Below are positions 46,493 through 56,959 of a DNA stretch of 64,000 nucleotides, piece by piece. The translations under genes and the position numbers were made by a program. Numbering within the stretch: position 1 is the stretch's first letter; each line of letters opens with the position of its first letter. The notes beneath the pieces are model-generated. The model was not told the origin of the DNA. It made no database searches and saw only the letters and a list, made by a program, of their open reading frames with translations. The DNA is taken from NCBI GenBank assembly GCA_016617855.1, contig JAECUM010009453.1:62001-126000 (forward strand), given 5' to 3'. The stretch comes from Megalonaias nervosa. Lineage: Eukaryota > Mollusca > Bivalvia > Unionida > Unionidae.

Positions 46493-46534
46493 CTACAAGA
46501 GTAAATTAAATCAAGCCATAGGATTGTTTTCTAT

Positions 46535-47030
46535 GCAAGAGGGTATTTAAGACATGACTATTATCAATACAAGAAGGTATTTAAGACATGACTATTATCA
46601 ATGCAAGAGGGTATTTAAGACAGGACTATTATCAATGCAAGAGGGTATTTAAGACAGGACTATTATCAATGCAAGAGGGTATTTAAGACATGACTATTAT
46701 CAATGCCAGAGGGTATTTAAGACATGACTATTATCAATGCAAGAGGGTATTTAAGACATGACTATTATCAATGCAAGAAGGTATTTAAGACATGACTATT
46801 ATCAATGCAAGAAGGTATTTAAGACATGACTATTATCAATGCAAGAGGGTATTTAAGACATGACTATTATCAATGCAAGAGGTATTTAAGACATGACTAT
46901 TATCAATACAAGAAGGTATTTAAGACATGACTATTATCAATACAAGAAGGTATTTAAGACATGACTATTATCAATACAAGAAGGTATTTAAGACATGACT
47001 ATTATCAATGCATGAGGGTATTTAAGACAT
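46535..47030. repeat. 34-bp tandem repeat array, ~14.6 copies
   Basis: The unit is 'gcaagagggtatttaagaca' + 'tgactattatcaat'. There are fourteen full units and one partial, highly uniform; variants are acaagaagg, gccagagg, caggacta and one 1-bp deletion. The array lies in the RFX-like intron, 42 bp from the acceptor of the exon at 46404-46492. Uniformity implies recent expansion. Confidence 0.95.
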
Positions 47031-47855
47031 CCAGTCGAGTCCAAGATCACTAACATGGCTGATATCATAACAGCTAAATGCAAAAGCAATTGGCAAGATG
47101 AGTTGAGTTAATATCATGCTTTCATTTAAAATATGGTGGAGTCTGTTCATCAGTCTCTAAACAAATATATATAAGTTTTCTGTTTACAGTAATATGGTTA
47201 TATCTGATGGCATAATTTGTATGACATTGAAATGACACAATAACAAGACTTGCACTGTTCAATTTCAGTCAAATTATTCTGAGTGGTTGTTTAACTGAAG
47301 TCACTTTAGGGTGTTCCACTTTTAATGAAAATCAGAAACACACTGATACCTGAATTCTTTGTTTTATTTCGTTAAATTCTGCTGAGACAAGTTCTGAGAA
47401 GTGGTTTATAAGTTGTTTAAGTTTTCATAAGCATGGACAGTGGGAATAAATTTTCATCCCACTCACCAATTCAAGTGAGCAACTTCCTTGACTAACCTAA
47501 TTACCTGACCCCCCCCATGCAAAATTGAAACAAGGTACATTAAGGTCTCTTTCAAAAGTGAAATGAGGAATAAGAGATAAACAAAAAGCTTAATATAAAA
47601 AGACTAAGTTTCCTATGGTTAGCTTAAGTATGGGCAGCTCTGAAGAGACTGTTTAGTTTGTCATAGATGAAATTCGGCATTAACAGTAACATTCTGATAT
47701 TAGAAAAATGACAAAAATGCATGTCTCAATCTTTTCATAGTAAGTTATCGATTCTCCTTTGTACAGCATACAACCTTTAATAAATTTAGTTTGTGTTGCT
47801 GTGAGCCGACAGCTTGTCATTATGCTCCATGAGCATACCATTCCTTTATCGGAAA
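47031..47855. other. Intron sequence, weakly repetitive
   Basis: No exon recognised. Phrases such as 'atttcagtcaaattattctg' resemble the dispersed repeat seen at 34-38 kb. Confidence 0.4.
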
Positions 47856-47861
47856 CAGTAG

Positions 47862-48130
47862 GGAGGCCCAGCAGCCCAGATGGTACAGCATCTGACTCGT
47901 AATCCAAACATGAGTTTGATACCCATCCAAACCAGATTGGGTCAGCTGCCTCATTGTGTCCTTGAGCACTTGTCCACTGCATGACATTGCCGACCATTCT
48001 GCCATTTCAGCAGAAAATGGCCCAACTGATTTTCTTCATACTCTCTGCATTTGCTACCTTACCTTGAACTTCTGATTAATTTTCTTCGTGTGGAGGATTA
48101 GTGCCCATTATGAATCACATCATAGTAACA
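47862..48130 (+). mobile_element. tRNA-derived SINE, family C
   Basis: The head 'cagcccagatggtacagcat', 'ctgactcgtaatccaaacat' and the B-box 'gagtttgatacccatcc' are tRNA-like. A body follows with 'gtccttgagcacttgtccac' and 'aaaatggcccaactgatttt'. A possible anticodon-arm relative is at 34090-34190. It sits in the intron between the copy-B exons. Confidence 0.7.
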
Positions 48131-48444
48131 ATGTTAATATCATCAGATTCAATTTGGAGCAATTCAGTAATATCCATACGAATGCTTTGGCAACATGTCA
48201 CAAACAGATACAACTTAACAGTGATTTATCCCATAAACGATGAAAATCTATCTCTGGGTTTAGGATATGTATGCAAATAAAATAACTAATCAAAACCATA
48301 AGAAACTTTCGATATGAAAAGTTACTGCTGTTGTTGCAAGAAAAGTGACTGCCGTATCTAACTTCTCCCTTTATTTATTTTGAAGAGAGAAGACACTACT
48401 CCCAGTTACTCAGACCAGCATGAGTCATGGATGGTACAACTTAC

Positions 48445-48517
48445 TTGTTACAATATACTGCTGTGACCCACCGGTGGACTTCTGGTTTGCTTGCGAACTT
48501 GCTTGAGACTTTGTTGA
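48445..48517 (-). CDS. Rfx1/2/3-like: RFX-like Q-rich exon (copy B)
   Basis: On the minus strand 'gttctgttttgcag' precedes STKSQASSQANQKSTGG, SQQYIVT and the donor ACAA|gtaagt. It is 73 nt long, phase 0 to phase 1, identical in phase to the copy-A exon. It follows the exon at 50354-50463 in frame. Because both copies begin in phase 0 and end in phase 1, they could be used as mutually exclusive alternatives, each splicing to the intact exon at 41605-41736. Confidence 0.7.
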
Positions 48518-48519
48518 CT

Positions 48520-49428
48520 GCAAAACAGAACTTCATGTATAAGATTTAACACATGGACAATATATGACAACCATATAATTAATATATAAGGTTCACAATA
48601 AATAGAAAACAATTGTGATTCGCAACCTTTGAAGCTGAAATCTCTTCCATCTCCAGTTAGACAAAGAAGATCTTGGGGGAATAACTATTTCAACCCATTA
48701 AAATATGAAGCCACATATTAACAGCAATCAATGCAATTAGAAAGATTTTACAGCCTTAGCAAACATATGCCTTAGCAATTTCAGGCAATGTATAAATAAT
48801 GTATTATTGATAGATATGATGTATTCAGCTTATGTGTAAATAAGTAAAAGTTAAACAAACAAAACGAACAAGAGGAAATTCTGCTTACTGCAGATACTCA
48901 TTATGCAACTAATTTTGCAAAATAGTAGGTACCTCTGTCCAATTTCATAAGATGATATGATGGACGTCCAGGAAAAATTTACAGCTACTGCAAAATTGAA
49001 AAAAACTTTATTTTCCCATGAGCATTTACTAACTGGCCTCACTATTTTTTTCTGTGCTGTATACATGTATACCTTCAGGCATTTAACCTTGGATTGTTAC
49101 TGCTTTGAATTCCACTTTGCAGTCCACAGCCTGTTCATGATACTTTGAAGTTAGTCTTCATTCCAAAAGATGCAACACTGTGTGGGCAATTAAGAACATA
49201 ATTTCAGTAATATTGCAAAGCTGGCTTAATTGTTAGCCCCATCTATTTTGTATCTGCTCTTTGATGACAAAGTATTTCATTTGCATTCACACCTATTTCT
49301 TAAAAAGGATAATCTGGTCAAAATGTAACCAGTTAGTAGCAAAAGTGATAATAAAACAATATTCACCTGATATTCAGGAACAGAGTCCCAGTATTTGTCA
49401 TGTGGAATGAGACAATGTATTTGGGGGC
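48520..49428. other. Intron sequence
   Basis: No exon recognised. Confidence 0.4.
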
Positions 49429-49707
49429 ATTCAACAGATATTCTGTACTTCTGAGAGAGTGAGTGACATAAGGTGAACTTGTTTGAATTTGCAACATGCA
49501 CAACGGAGAGAATGTTGGCATACCTCAATGTTACTTTCAAGTGATGTGGCTGAAATTGGTTTGGGATATTGTACTAGTACAAGCTGTACATGATCTAAGC
49601 ACACAGCTAACCAACATGGCTTCTCCCATGTGCTAAAAATTTGTGTAAAGAACACTATCTTTTGCTGTTATTAAAATAGGGAAAACAAATTTTGCCAGAC
49701 CAGACAA
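49429..49707 (-). repeat. Unclassified repeat X (reverse copy)
   Basis: The reverse complement contains 'ttttaataacagcaaaagat', 'tagcacatgggagaagccat', 'tgtgcttagatcatgtacag' and 'cattctctccgttgtgcatg'. The same series of phrases occurs at 61.4-61.7 kb and 62.7-63.6 kb. Short frames across it are not conserved as protein. Confidence 0.75.
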
Positions 49708-49759
49708 TACCAGCTTCTGAAAGTGAAATGAATGAATTATAAAATATATGTCATCTGCT

Positions 49760-50250
49760 CTTTTTTCTTTGAGCTACAATCACCCTGTCCTTTAACCATT
49801 TGTCTAAAACAAATCAACAGACCTCTCTTCCATCCTTAAGTGCAAACCCTCCACAAACTCTGGTCAAAATACTAAAGTTATAGGAAAAAAATTCTTCCAA
49901 AGTGACCTTAACAGTCCCAAATAGGCTTCACACTGAATATGCAAGTCATCCACAAATTCTGGCAGAGGTATATACAGTGACCCTTTCTGACTCTGAAAGT
50001 GATTAGATTCCTCCTTACCCTAAATGCAAGTCATTCATAAACTGTGGCAACTGCAGATGGTGAAAATTTCAGTTAGTGTGTGGAAACAATATTTCTCCTT
50101 TCAGACCTTGACCTTTGCACCCAAAAACTGATAAGGTTCCTTCTTATTGCATCTACAAAGTTTGGTAACTGTTGCCAGTGGACAAGTTCAGCTATCATGC
50201 AGAAACAAAATTGGTAAAAGAGATGGACATCATCATAACATGATACACTA
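49760..50250. repeat. Dispersed repeat family 'CCTTGACCTTTGxxCCC'
   Basis: Several diverged units with 'gcaaaccctccacaaactct', 'gcaagtcatccacaaattct', 'caactgcagatggtgaaaat' and 'cagaccttgacctttgcacc'. Related to 36380-36600 and weakly to 24880-25070. Confidence 0.6.
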
Positions 50251-50353
50251 AAGGGCTGTACAGTTTCATGTTATGACTGCATGTTTAAAACGGCCCAGAA
50301 AGCCCAGTACAAAGGTGAAAGAGAAATGATTAGTATACTAGCTATCTACTTAC

Positions 50354-50463
50354 ATTTGGGTTAACATGATGAACTTGTAGTACTGTAGCTGGATTCATGG
50401 CCTGGAGGTCTGTCACATATGTCTGCGTGGCCATATCCCCAAGGTCTTCCACATCAGAATCAA
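50354..50463 (-). CDS. Rfx1/2/3-like: RFX1/2/3-like N-terminal exon
   Basis: On the minus strand the acceptor 'cttgtataatattatag' precedes (V)DSDVEDLGDMATQTYVTDLQ, AMNPATVLQVHHVNPN and the donor AAAT|gtaagt. The MATQTYVTDLQA core matches the N-terminus of RFX1 (MATQAYVTELQA type), the main reason for the family call. It has 110 nt, phase 1 to phase 0. An internal ATG (GGGATATGGCC) marks the vertebrate-like start, but the frame is also open into the upstream exon at 50867-50924. Two start sites are therefore possible. Confidence 0.8.
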
Positions 50464-50637
50464 CTATAATATTATACAAGACCATGACATGTTTTGCTCA
50501 TATTTTTCATCACTAACAAAAGCTAATGCTAGAAAATAATTTATAACAAAGAGCTGACAGCACATTCTTAGTGATAAGGTTAATACATGGTTTGCTGTGT
50601 GCAAGTTTGTTTTGATAGATTTGTAACGGCACTTTCA

Positions 50638-50780
50638 CCAAATTGGTACATCATGCACAGGAAAGGGGAGTCAAGTGGTTCTTCTAATGGAGGCTGCCAA
50701 AGAGGGTATGGGCTAGTATCGAACCCACAACCCCTGGATTACTGGATTTAAAGTTCAACTGAGAAACTGCTGATTGCCAG
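50638..50780 (-). mobile_element. tRNA-derived SINE head (reverse), family D
   Basis: The reverse complement shows 'cagtttctcagttgaacttt', 'ccagtaatccaggggttg' and the B-box 'tgggttcgatactag', followed by 'ctttggcagcctccattaga' in the body. The tail is unclear. Confidence 0.55.
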
Positions 50781-50866
50781 TGTGCAAACATTCAATAGAG
50801 CATAAAAGATAAGTTTGAGCCTGATGGTGCAATTCTTTTTAATTGAGAAGATATTTTGCAATTTAC

Positions 50867-50924
50867 CAGCAATTTCCCTCTGCCTCTGTCTTTCCTCCTC
50901 CTCCCTGGCTGTGATGCCTGCCAT
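50867..50924 (-). CDS. Rfx1/2/3-like: First coding exon of the RFX-like gene (extended N-terminus)
   Basis: On the minus strand ATG at 50924 opens MAGITAREEEERQRQREIA and reaches the donor GCTG|gtaaat. One base is left over and joins the next exon as G|TT (Val), giving ...EIA-V-DSDVEDLGDMATQ. In the same frame upstream there is a TGA about 15 codons before the ATG, supporting this as the start. An acceptor-like 'gaactctgcag' lies about 70 bp upstream, so a 5' UTR exon may splice here. The acidic/basic EEEERQRQRE segment would form a short charged helix not usual at the start of RFX1. Confidence 0.6.
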
Positions 50925-50929
50925 ACAAA

Positions 50930-52635
50930 ACAGCTCTGAACACCATGCTTTTGCATCAAGTCACATTTGCTGACAACTGCAGAGTTCAGGTAGTGTCAAT
51001 AAATTGGGTGTGGTTAACTGTTTATGAATCCAGCAAGCATACACTAAAGAGTTTCACTAAAAAACCATGCGGGGCATTATCTATTCTGCTGCCTTTCTAA
51101 ATTAATGAACCCAGATTTTTTATTCTACCAAATTTTTGATAACGTTAACATAATGCCAATGACACACAAACTTTATTATCCCTTTATCTACAAGTGCTAC
51201 ATCTATGTATCACCTACAAATATCTCTTCAACCCTACTGCCCCTTGCATGCATTGTCAGTAACACTTGTCTGCTCCCCAATGATGCTTATAGTATGAAAA
51301 AATAATGTTAAGTACAGAAGTTTACATATTTCTGATTATCACAACCAATGAGGACAGTTTACTCTACATGTATATAAGTATCTTGGTAATGAATGGATTA
51401 AGTGCACAAGATAGTGAGAGGTTGTTAGTGGCCACTGAAAACTATGCTGCAGGACACAAACTTGGAGTCAAACCTGAACGTTCATTATTTTATATCAACC
51501 GTTCTGGAAGAAAAATATAAAATTGACTGACCAAGCAATGCTGGAAAGGTTCTTAAAACAGGGCAAGGGAGGATACAGTTGCTTTGTATACTGTACTGAA
51601 ATAAATTGTGGTTTCAAAAAGAAATGAATATAATGAGTCAATGTTTCTGACTGTGATGTCACTAATTAGTCAATAATATGCATTACCATGAACCATAACT
51701 TAGGCAAATATTTCAGAGTTGTGACTCTTCCTCCAAAGTACAACAGCATCAATATGAGCTCCTGTTAAATTCACAATAATCCAAACACTACATGCCCATG
51801 CTAAAACAAAAATGCTGAATTAAGTGAAACTGATTATAGTAGAAGTTTACAGACCTGATGAAAAATGAGCAAGCGCTTTTTGTTTATTGCCACTCCATTA
51901 CACTTCTCTTATATGACTAGCTAAAAACACTGAAATTCAGTTCATAAAAACTGTCTTTTTATTTAATGTCACGAGAAGTTCCTTCTTCTACCATATTTGA
52001 TTGATAGTAATAGAGATATACAATGACTTCCATACTGAGAGTCAACTATTTTGTATTCATCTTATCAATAGCAGATAATACGATGAAAAGAATACCTCAA
52101 TGAATATTTTTTTTAAAAAAGCATCATGTTGGTCAGAATGTTCAAAATTATTTAATGTCATAATTACAAGAAATATGTTTACAAGTCCTTGCAAATTCAT
52201 CCCACTAAGCATAACAAAATCACAGGGCAAGAAGAAAATTATGAATAACATAATCTGAAGATTACATATAGAACAGACTAGGCAAGAGTAACAAGGTGAC
52301 TAAAAACACATCGATATTTCCTGTATGTAGCCAATACATGTTTCATATCCTGGTCACTCACCAGGTGTTCTAAACATAATTCCACTTAGAAAAAAATTTC
52401 TGTATAAATCTCTTGCAGCACCTGATTATCTAATTTGGCAGTTATTAGTGATTTTTCACAAGAACAAATTTATTTGCAACAGCCTCTTCCATCACCTACC
52501 TACACGATTTTTGTGGGAATTCATGTGGGTGGTTTTAATGATTGCATCTAGCATGCTTTGTTCTCCCTCTCTCTTCAACTTTCACTCAGATAAACAAAAT
52601 TACTTCCTTCAAAATGGAAGTGTATTTATTGCTTA
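50930..52635. other. 5' intron sequence of the RFX-like gene
   Basis: No exon recognised. AT-rich, with only chance frames. Confidence 0.4.
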
Positions 52636-52639
52636 CATT

Positions 52640-52830
52640 TTTGTTTTGGAGTTTAATGCCATTTATCACTGCAAGACTGGTTATACATGGCAGCAGGCAT
52701 ATTTGGTTGAGGAAGAACCTAGGAAAACCCCAATAAGAACCACCAACCCATGTGAATAGAGGTGAAATGACTTTGATCAGCAATGGTGAACGCCTTATAC
52801 CACTCATGTGAAGTGAAAAACAAAAGGGAT
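52640..52830 (-). mobile_element. SINE, family A (reverse, partial)
   Basis: 'ttttggagtttaatgccatt', 'gactggttatacatggcagc' and 'gaagaacctaggaaaacccc' match the reverse complement of the SINE at 27885-28139. The tRNA-like head is decayed. Confidence 0.7.
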
Positions 52831-53449
52831 CGGTAGCATCCACCTCCTTACTTTTTAAATAAATCTACAAGGGCAGTGTAACAAAACAATTCAGCTACTT
52901 GTTCTTTATAAATGTCTACCTGTCTGATAATTTTGTTTTAGATTAATTCATCTAAAAATATTGTTTTTAATTATGCAGCTTTTCATAAAATATTTATTTT
53001 TTCTAATATTTCCTATGAAAAGTTAAATTCAGTATTGTATACACTTTTTATTTATTTATTTTTTTGTTTGCTTTATTTTATAATTCTATTGTGCTGGTAT
53101 ATCATAACAATATTAATTTGGTTTTTAAACAGGGTAAAATAGTGATAAAATCACAGACAAATGAAAATGTTTATGCAGAAGGCATGTATGCAACAGCCTG
53201 AGCTGGGAGTAGCTTAAAAACTTCACAAGTTAAATAAAATTACTGAGGGGGGAGGGTCTTATTCTTCTAAACGAAAACAATCACATCTCATCTGTAAAAG
53301 ATAAACATTAATTTCATATCCAAATGTATCGAGCAAATTTGATACTGTATTGTAGCAGCAAAAAAATAAAAAAAATGAGCTGGGTACTGGTAGTGGTAGT
53401 AACGATATTTGTTTTCAGTGAGTATATTTTGTTACCAAAGGAGTTGGAT

Positions 53450-53568
53450 GTTTTATCAGCAAAGTACTTTACAATAAATCACCTTATCTGTATTATAAAT
53501 GTAACTATAATGTATAGATAAGGTGATTTTGTGTTGTCACAGATATTGTTGTACTTTATTGATAAAAC
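53450..53568. repeat. Hairpin-forming inverted repeat
   Basis: The outer arms 'gttttatcagcaaagtac' and 'gtactttattgataaaac' and the inner arms 'aaatcaccttatct' and 'agataaggtgatttt' pair around an AT-rich loop. Probably a small MITE. Confidence 0.6.
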
Positions 53569-53574
53569 GTGAGA

Positions 53575-55080
53575 CTCTGTAGTTGCTACCTCTACCAGCT
53601 GTTCAAGGGCGAGTAGTGACATGCATTTCCAGTTAAAGATGAGACGAGGGTACATTATAATACAGCTCTATTCCCATGAAACAAAGATAAGTATAACAAA
53701 ATTCTCAACACATTCCATATTTAGATACATAAATAAACCTCTCCCATGTGAAACCCTGCCTTATCCACATATTTTGTGGCTATTTCATGAAAATGTTCTC
53801 TGAGCCACATCAAATTCTTACCATTAATGTAAAGTTTAAAAGAAAAGCCAAATGGTTTCGTTATGATGTATAATTTTCCCACTATTCATGAAATTATCCA
53901 ATCAGATTTAAAAGAATGGGAACCCAGTAGAGACGGGTAACCTCTCTGCACAAAAAATAGTAAGATGGTGGCACTCTGCGAGACTGATGCGCTCACTAGT
54001 AATGTTATTGCTATATATATATAGTTTAAAACATTCTATGTTGATTTTACTAGTCTTTCAAAATTTTATAATCTAAGTATTAAAATCCATGTACGGGCAT
54101 GAACCACAACAGGGCAAGGATGTACATAACTTGGTGGAGAGGGTACATCACTTTGCTGAAAGGGGGGGGAATAACATTCCAATCAGCAGACAATTTTAAT
54201 TTAAACAAATGTTTTAAGTACATATTTTCATTTCTTGCCATAGTGAAAAATAAAAATACAAGTAATTAAAAAGCATGCATCATAAAATAAAAAAAAAATG
54301 TTTTAGTTTAATTGTAATTTTAATAACCAGAAAACATTCTAGTTAGAAAATTCGAAAATTCAGAAAGTATAAATCGTTCTCTCCCACTAATAATTTTCTT
54401 TTATGTAGGAAGCATGTATCAGTAAAACTCTATTCATACTATTATCACTTCCTAGGTATGTATGTATCTACGTCCTTGCACTCAAGTACTGATTACTGAC
54501 AAACAGAATCACACAATCGACACTATGCTAATAATAAATTACGGTTATCTGCCAATTAAAGATGTCACATAAAGGAAAACTGCAACAATAAATAGAGAAT
54601 CAGAGATATTTAAACTATTTACATTATCTCTGAACACAGACTTATCACTTAGCAACATGAAAGTACCCCATGGTAGCGTCTACGCAGCTATGGTATTTGG
54701 AACCACGATAATAGCCTGCGACCTACATTACTCCAGCATGCACCATGTTTCCCCACATAATTCTGCTTTAAAAAAGACAAAGTAAGTTACATAAAGAATT
54801 CATCTACTTTTCTTTGCCTCAGTGATGGTGAAAAGCTGAAATCAAACTTTCAAAAATGCCGCCTTTTGCCCATGATTGGCATCAATAATTTGCTCAATAA
54901 GAAAGGCAGTGTAAACCTCGCCATTTTTGTATAACAAATTCATTCCACTGCATGGGTCAACAAAAAATTACGATTTTGTTTCAAAACAAGAAAATTTATA
55001 GCTATATTCGTTTTTACAATTAAGCATTACACAACATGTGATGTGACTGCGACTACACACATTAATGTAAAAGAAAAATC
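53575..55080. other. First-intron sequence
   Basis: No exon that I can support. (TA)n near 54012-54022. On the minus strand a short frame begins with ATGGCGAGG near 54920, but it stops after about 24 codons. Confidence 0.4.
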
Positions 55081-55082
55081 AC

Positions 55083-55200
55083 CTTAGTTGTTGGCGGGTA
55101 ACAGTCGTCACAGCTACCGTGTCTATGGCGTTTATTCCTACGGCAACAGTTGCCAGATTCTTCGCGTCAGCAGGGAAGGCATATTAATACGCACTTGTAC
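55083..55200 (-). other. Putative 5' UTR exon of the RFX-like gene
   Basis: On the minus strand CpG-containing sequence ends with the donor CTAAG|gtgatt at 55083. It holds no ATG-led long frame. Its location at the boundary of a CpG-richer patch, opposite a plus-strand first exon, suggests a non-coding first exon. The upper limit is approximate because the transcription start cannot be seen. Confidence 0.4.
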
Positions 55201-55370
55201 CGGAAGTGCACATTAATCTCTACTGAATGCAAATAAAGACTAGAATTATCGTCAGATATTACTTTGGTAAATATTCGTATGACTCTAATTTATTCAGTTC
55301 TGTCTAAAGTGAAAAATAATGGTATCAAGTTTCTATAGTACTTGACCTATTTTGTATCTCGTTGTAAGCA
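55085..55370. promoter_or_regulatory. Candidate bidirectional promoter
   Basis: The patch is richer in CpG than its surroundings (tcgtca, taccgtg, ggcgttt, ttcgcgtc, accggaag). It lies between a minus-strand splice donor (55083) and a plus-strand coding exon (55370). 'accggaagtgc' at 55199-55209 is a consensus ETS-type site. 'ggcaac-a-gttgcc' at 55142-55154 consists of two RFX half-sites in everted order. The canonical X-box has GTTGCC before GGCAAC, so binding is uncertain. Confidence 0.5.
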
Positions 55371-55454
55371 TGGTAGTGAAACGGTCTGGCTTGATAATTG
55401 CAAGGATGAAAGGCAAAATGGCTGCCGACCTTGGTCAGCGTCCTAACAACTGCG
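55370..55454 (+). CDS. Candidate first coding exon of a divergent gene
   Basis: ATG at 55370 opens MVVKRSGLIIARMKGK, MAADLGQRPNNC and reaches a good donor (CTGCG|gtatgt) at 55454. A second ATG at 55418 in excellent context (aaaATGgct) would give MAADLGQRPNNC instead. One base remains (phase 1). The product is not recognised and its later exons were not found in the window, where retrotransposons fill 56.9-61 kb. The head-to-head arrangement with the RFX-like gene suggests a shared promoter. Confidence 0.45.
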
Positions 55455-55459
55455 GTATG

Positions 55460-56955
55460 TGAGAAGATATAGGATTCGTTTCGTCCACCACAACTGGGAC
55501 ATTAACTTTCGCATAGCCTTCACTTTGTGGGTGCATAGTAATAAAATTTCGGAGAAGTAAATTGTATTGGACTTTCATTAGTCACGTGTAAGAACGTGCA
55601 CATATTTTGGTCATGTGATCCACGGTCCATTGACATTCAGCAAGGGTGTATTTAGGTGCTTGTGACCATGAACAGTGAAATGGTTGTCTACATCATCAAT
55701 TGTATGTTTTAGTGACTTACTTAAGCAGAATTGTCGACATCAATAGTTTTTTTTTTTTTTCATTATAATCAAAATTACCAGCACAGCATGATAATTGACA
55801 AAATAAAATTTTAAGAGCTCGGTTTGTGTGTTAACGCAGTTATTCTACCGACTGTAAACGACGTAATAATAACTAACATATAAATATAGTAACATCCACC
55901 CTTGCATGTATACAAATAAAGACGCATAGATGTACACATACATATATCCTCTATGTCGGTGTGTGTGTGTAAAATTATTGAATGAACAGTTGTGATATTT
56001 CAGGTACTTGAATGAACTGGAAGTCTTTTCAGTATCTTGTTTTACAAACAGAAAGGTAATGAACCTGATATATATATAATTTACTGATCTAGAATATAAA
56101 CTCCGTCTTTAAACATTTTTTAAAGAAATTTGAAGAAAAAAAACCTGTCAATTGCAGCCAAACTTTGACTTTTATCACAATGATATCTTTAACTACCTTT
56201 GATAATTCTTGATAAGTAATTTCACTGTCAAAACTTTGTGGCACATTATTAGCAAGCATGCAATCATTTGGACCTAATTCATTTTCAAGTTCTCTCTCTC
56301 CCACGAAACACTTTTTGATCATATGGCTTACTTTAATAAAGTTGTGGGTATTCATAAAATTATTGTTGTATATCTTTATTCATTCCCAGCTTCTTCTATT
56401 AGCTTTGACATAATTTTATTATTATAGTTCATATTTTCTAAATTAAAGAAAATGTGTTCTAGTTAATGCCGTTTTGTTCTCTGAGCTAAAAAGATCTTTT
56501 AAGCATTTTAAGTTGTAATATAAAAGTTCCACAAAGGAATCAATTTAATAGATTCTAATCTAAAATTATATGCAGTGCTAAAACATACATCTGTAATGAT
56601 TGCAAATACACGCTTAAGATTCAGTTTTACAAACACGAGATTTGAAATATAAAAGGACAAAGAGTTGGACAAGACTATGTACATACAGGTATACATTAAT
56701 AGAGTACATTAATAGAGTCAGTTTAAAATACACTGGAGCATATAGGATAATTAAGAGCAAGGAAATAATAGAAAAATACACAGGAACTAAAAGCTACAAA
56801 ACAACAGACCTATGGGACCAACCATATCTGATTGCAGTTGCAGAGATAGTTCCCCTGGGGAGATTCCTCTTTCTCACTCCTCAGTTCACGCTTCTAGCAA
56901 GGTGGAAATGGCACTAGAACCCGCTATTAGTCTAGATTCATCTGATATCTGATTT
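55460..56955. other. No recognisable gene
   Basis: Contains poly-T (about 55748-55760) and a (TG)n run near 55959. A minus-strand frame at 56089-56355 has FDSEITYQELSKVVKDI, faintly like the segment before LINE RT fingers, but it is too short to assign. Confidence 0.35.
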
Positions 56956-56959
56956 TCAT

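Noticed and set aside
46226..46504. 92-codon plus-strand frame
   Set aside because: It is antisense to the RFX-like copy-B exon, whose minus-strand reading has clear homology to copy A.
46535..47030. CRISPR array
   Set aside because: The 34-bp units are directly tandem with no spacers, in a clearly eukaryotic intron.
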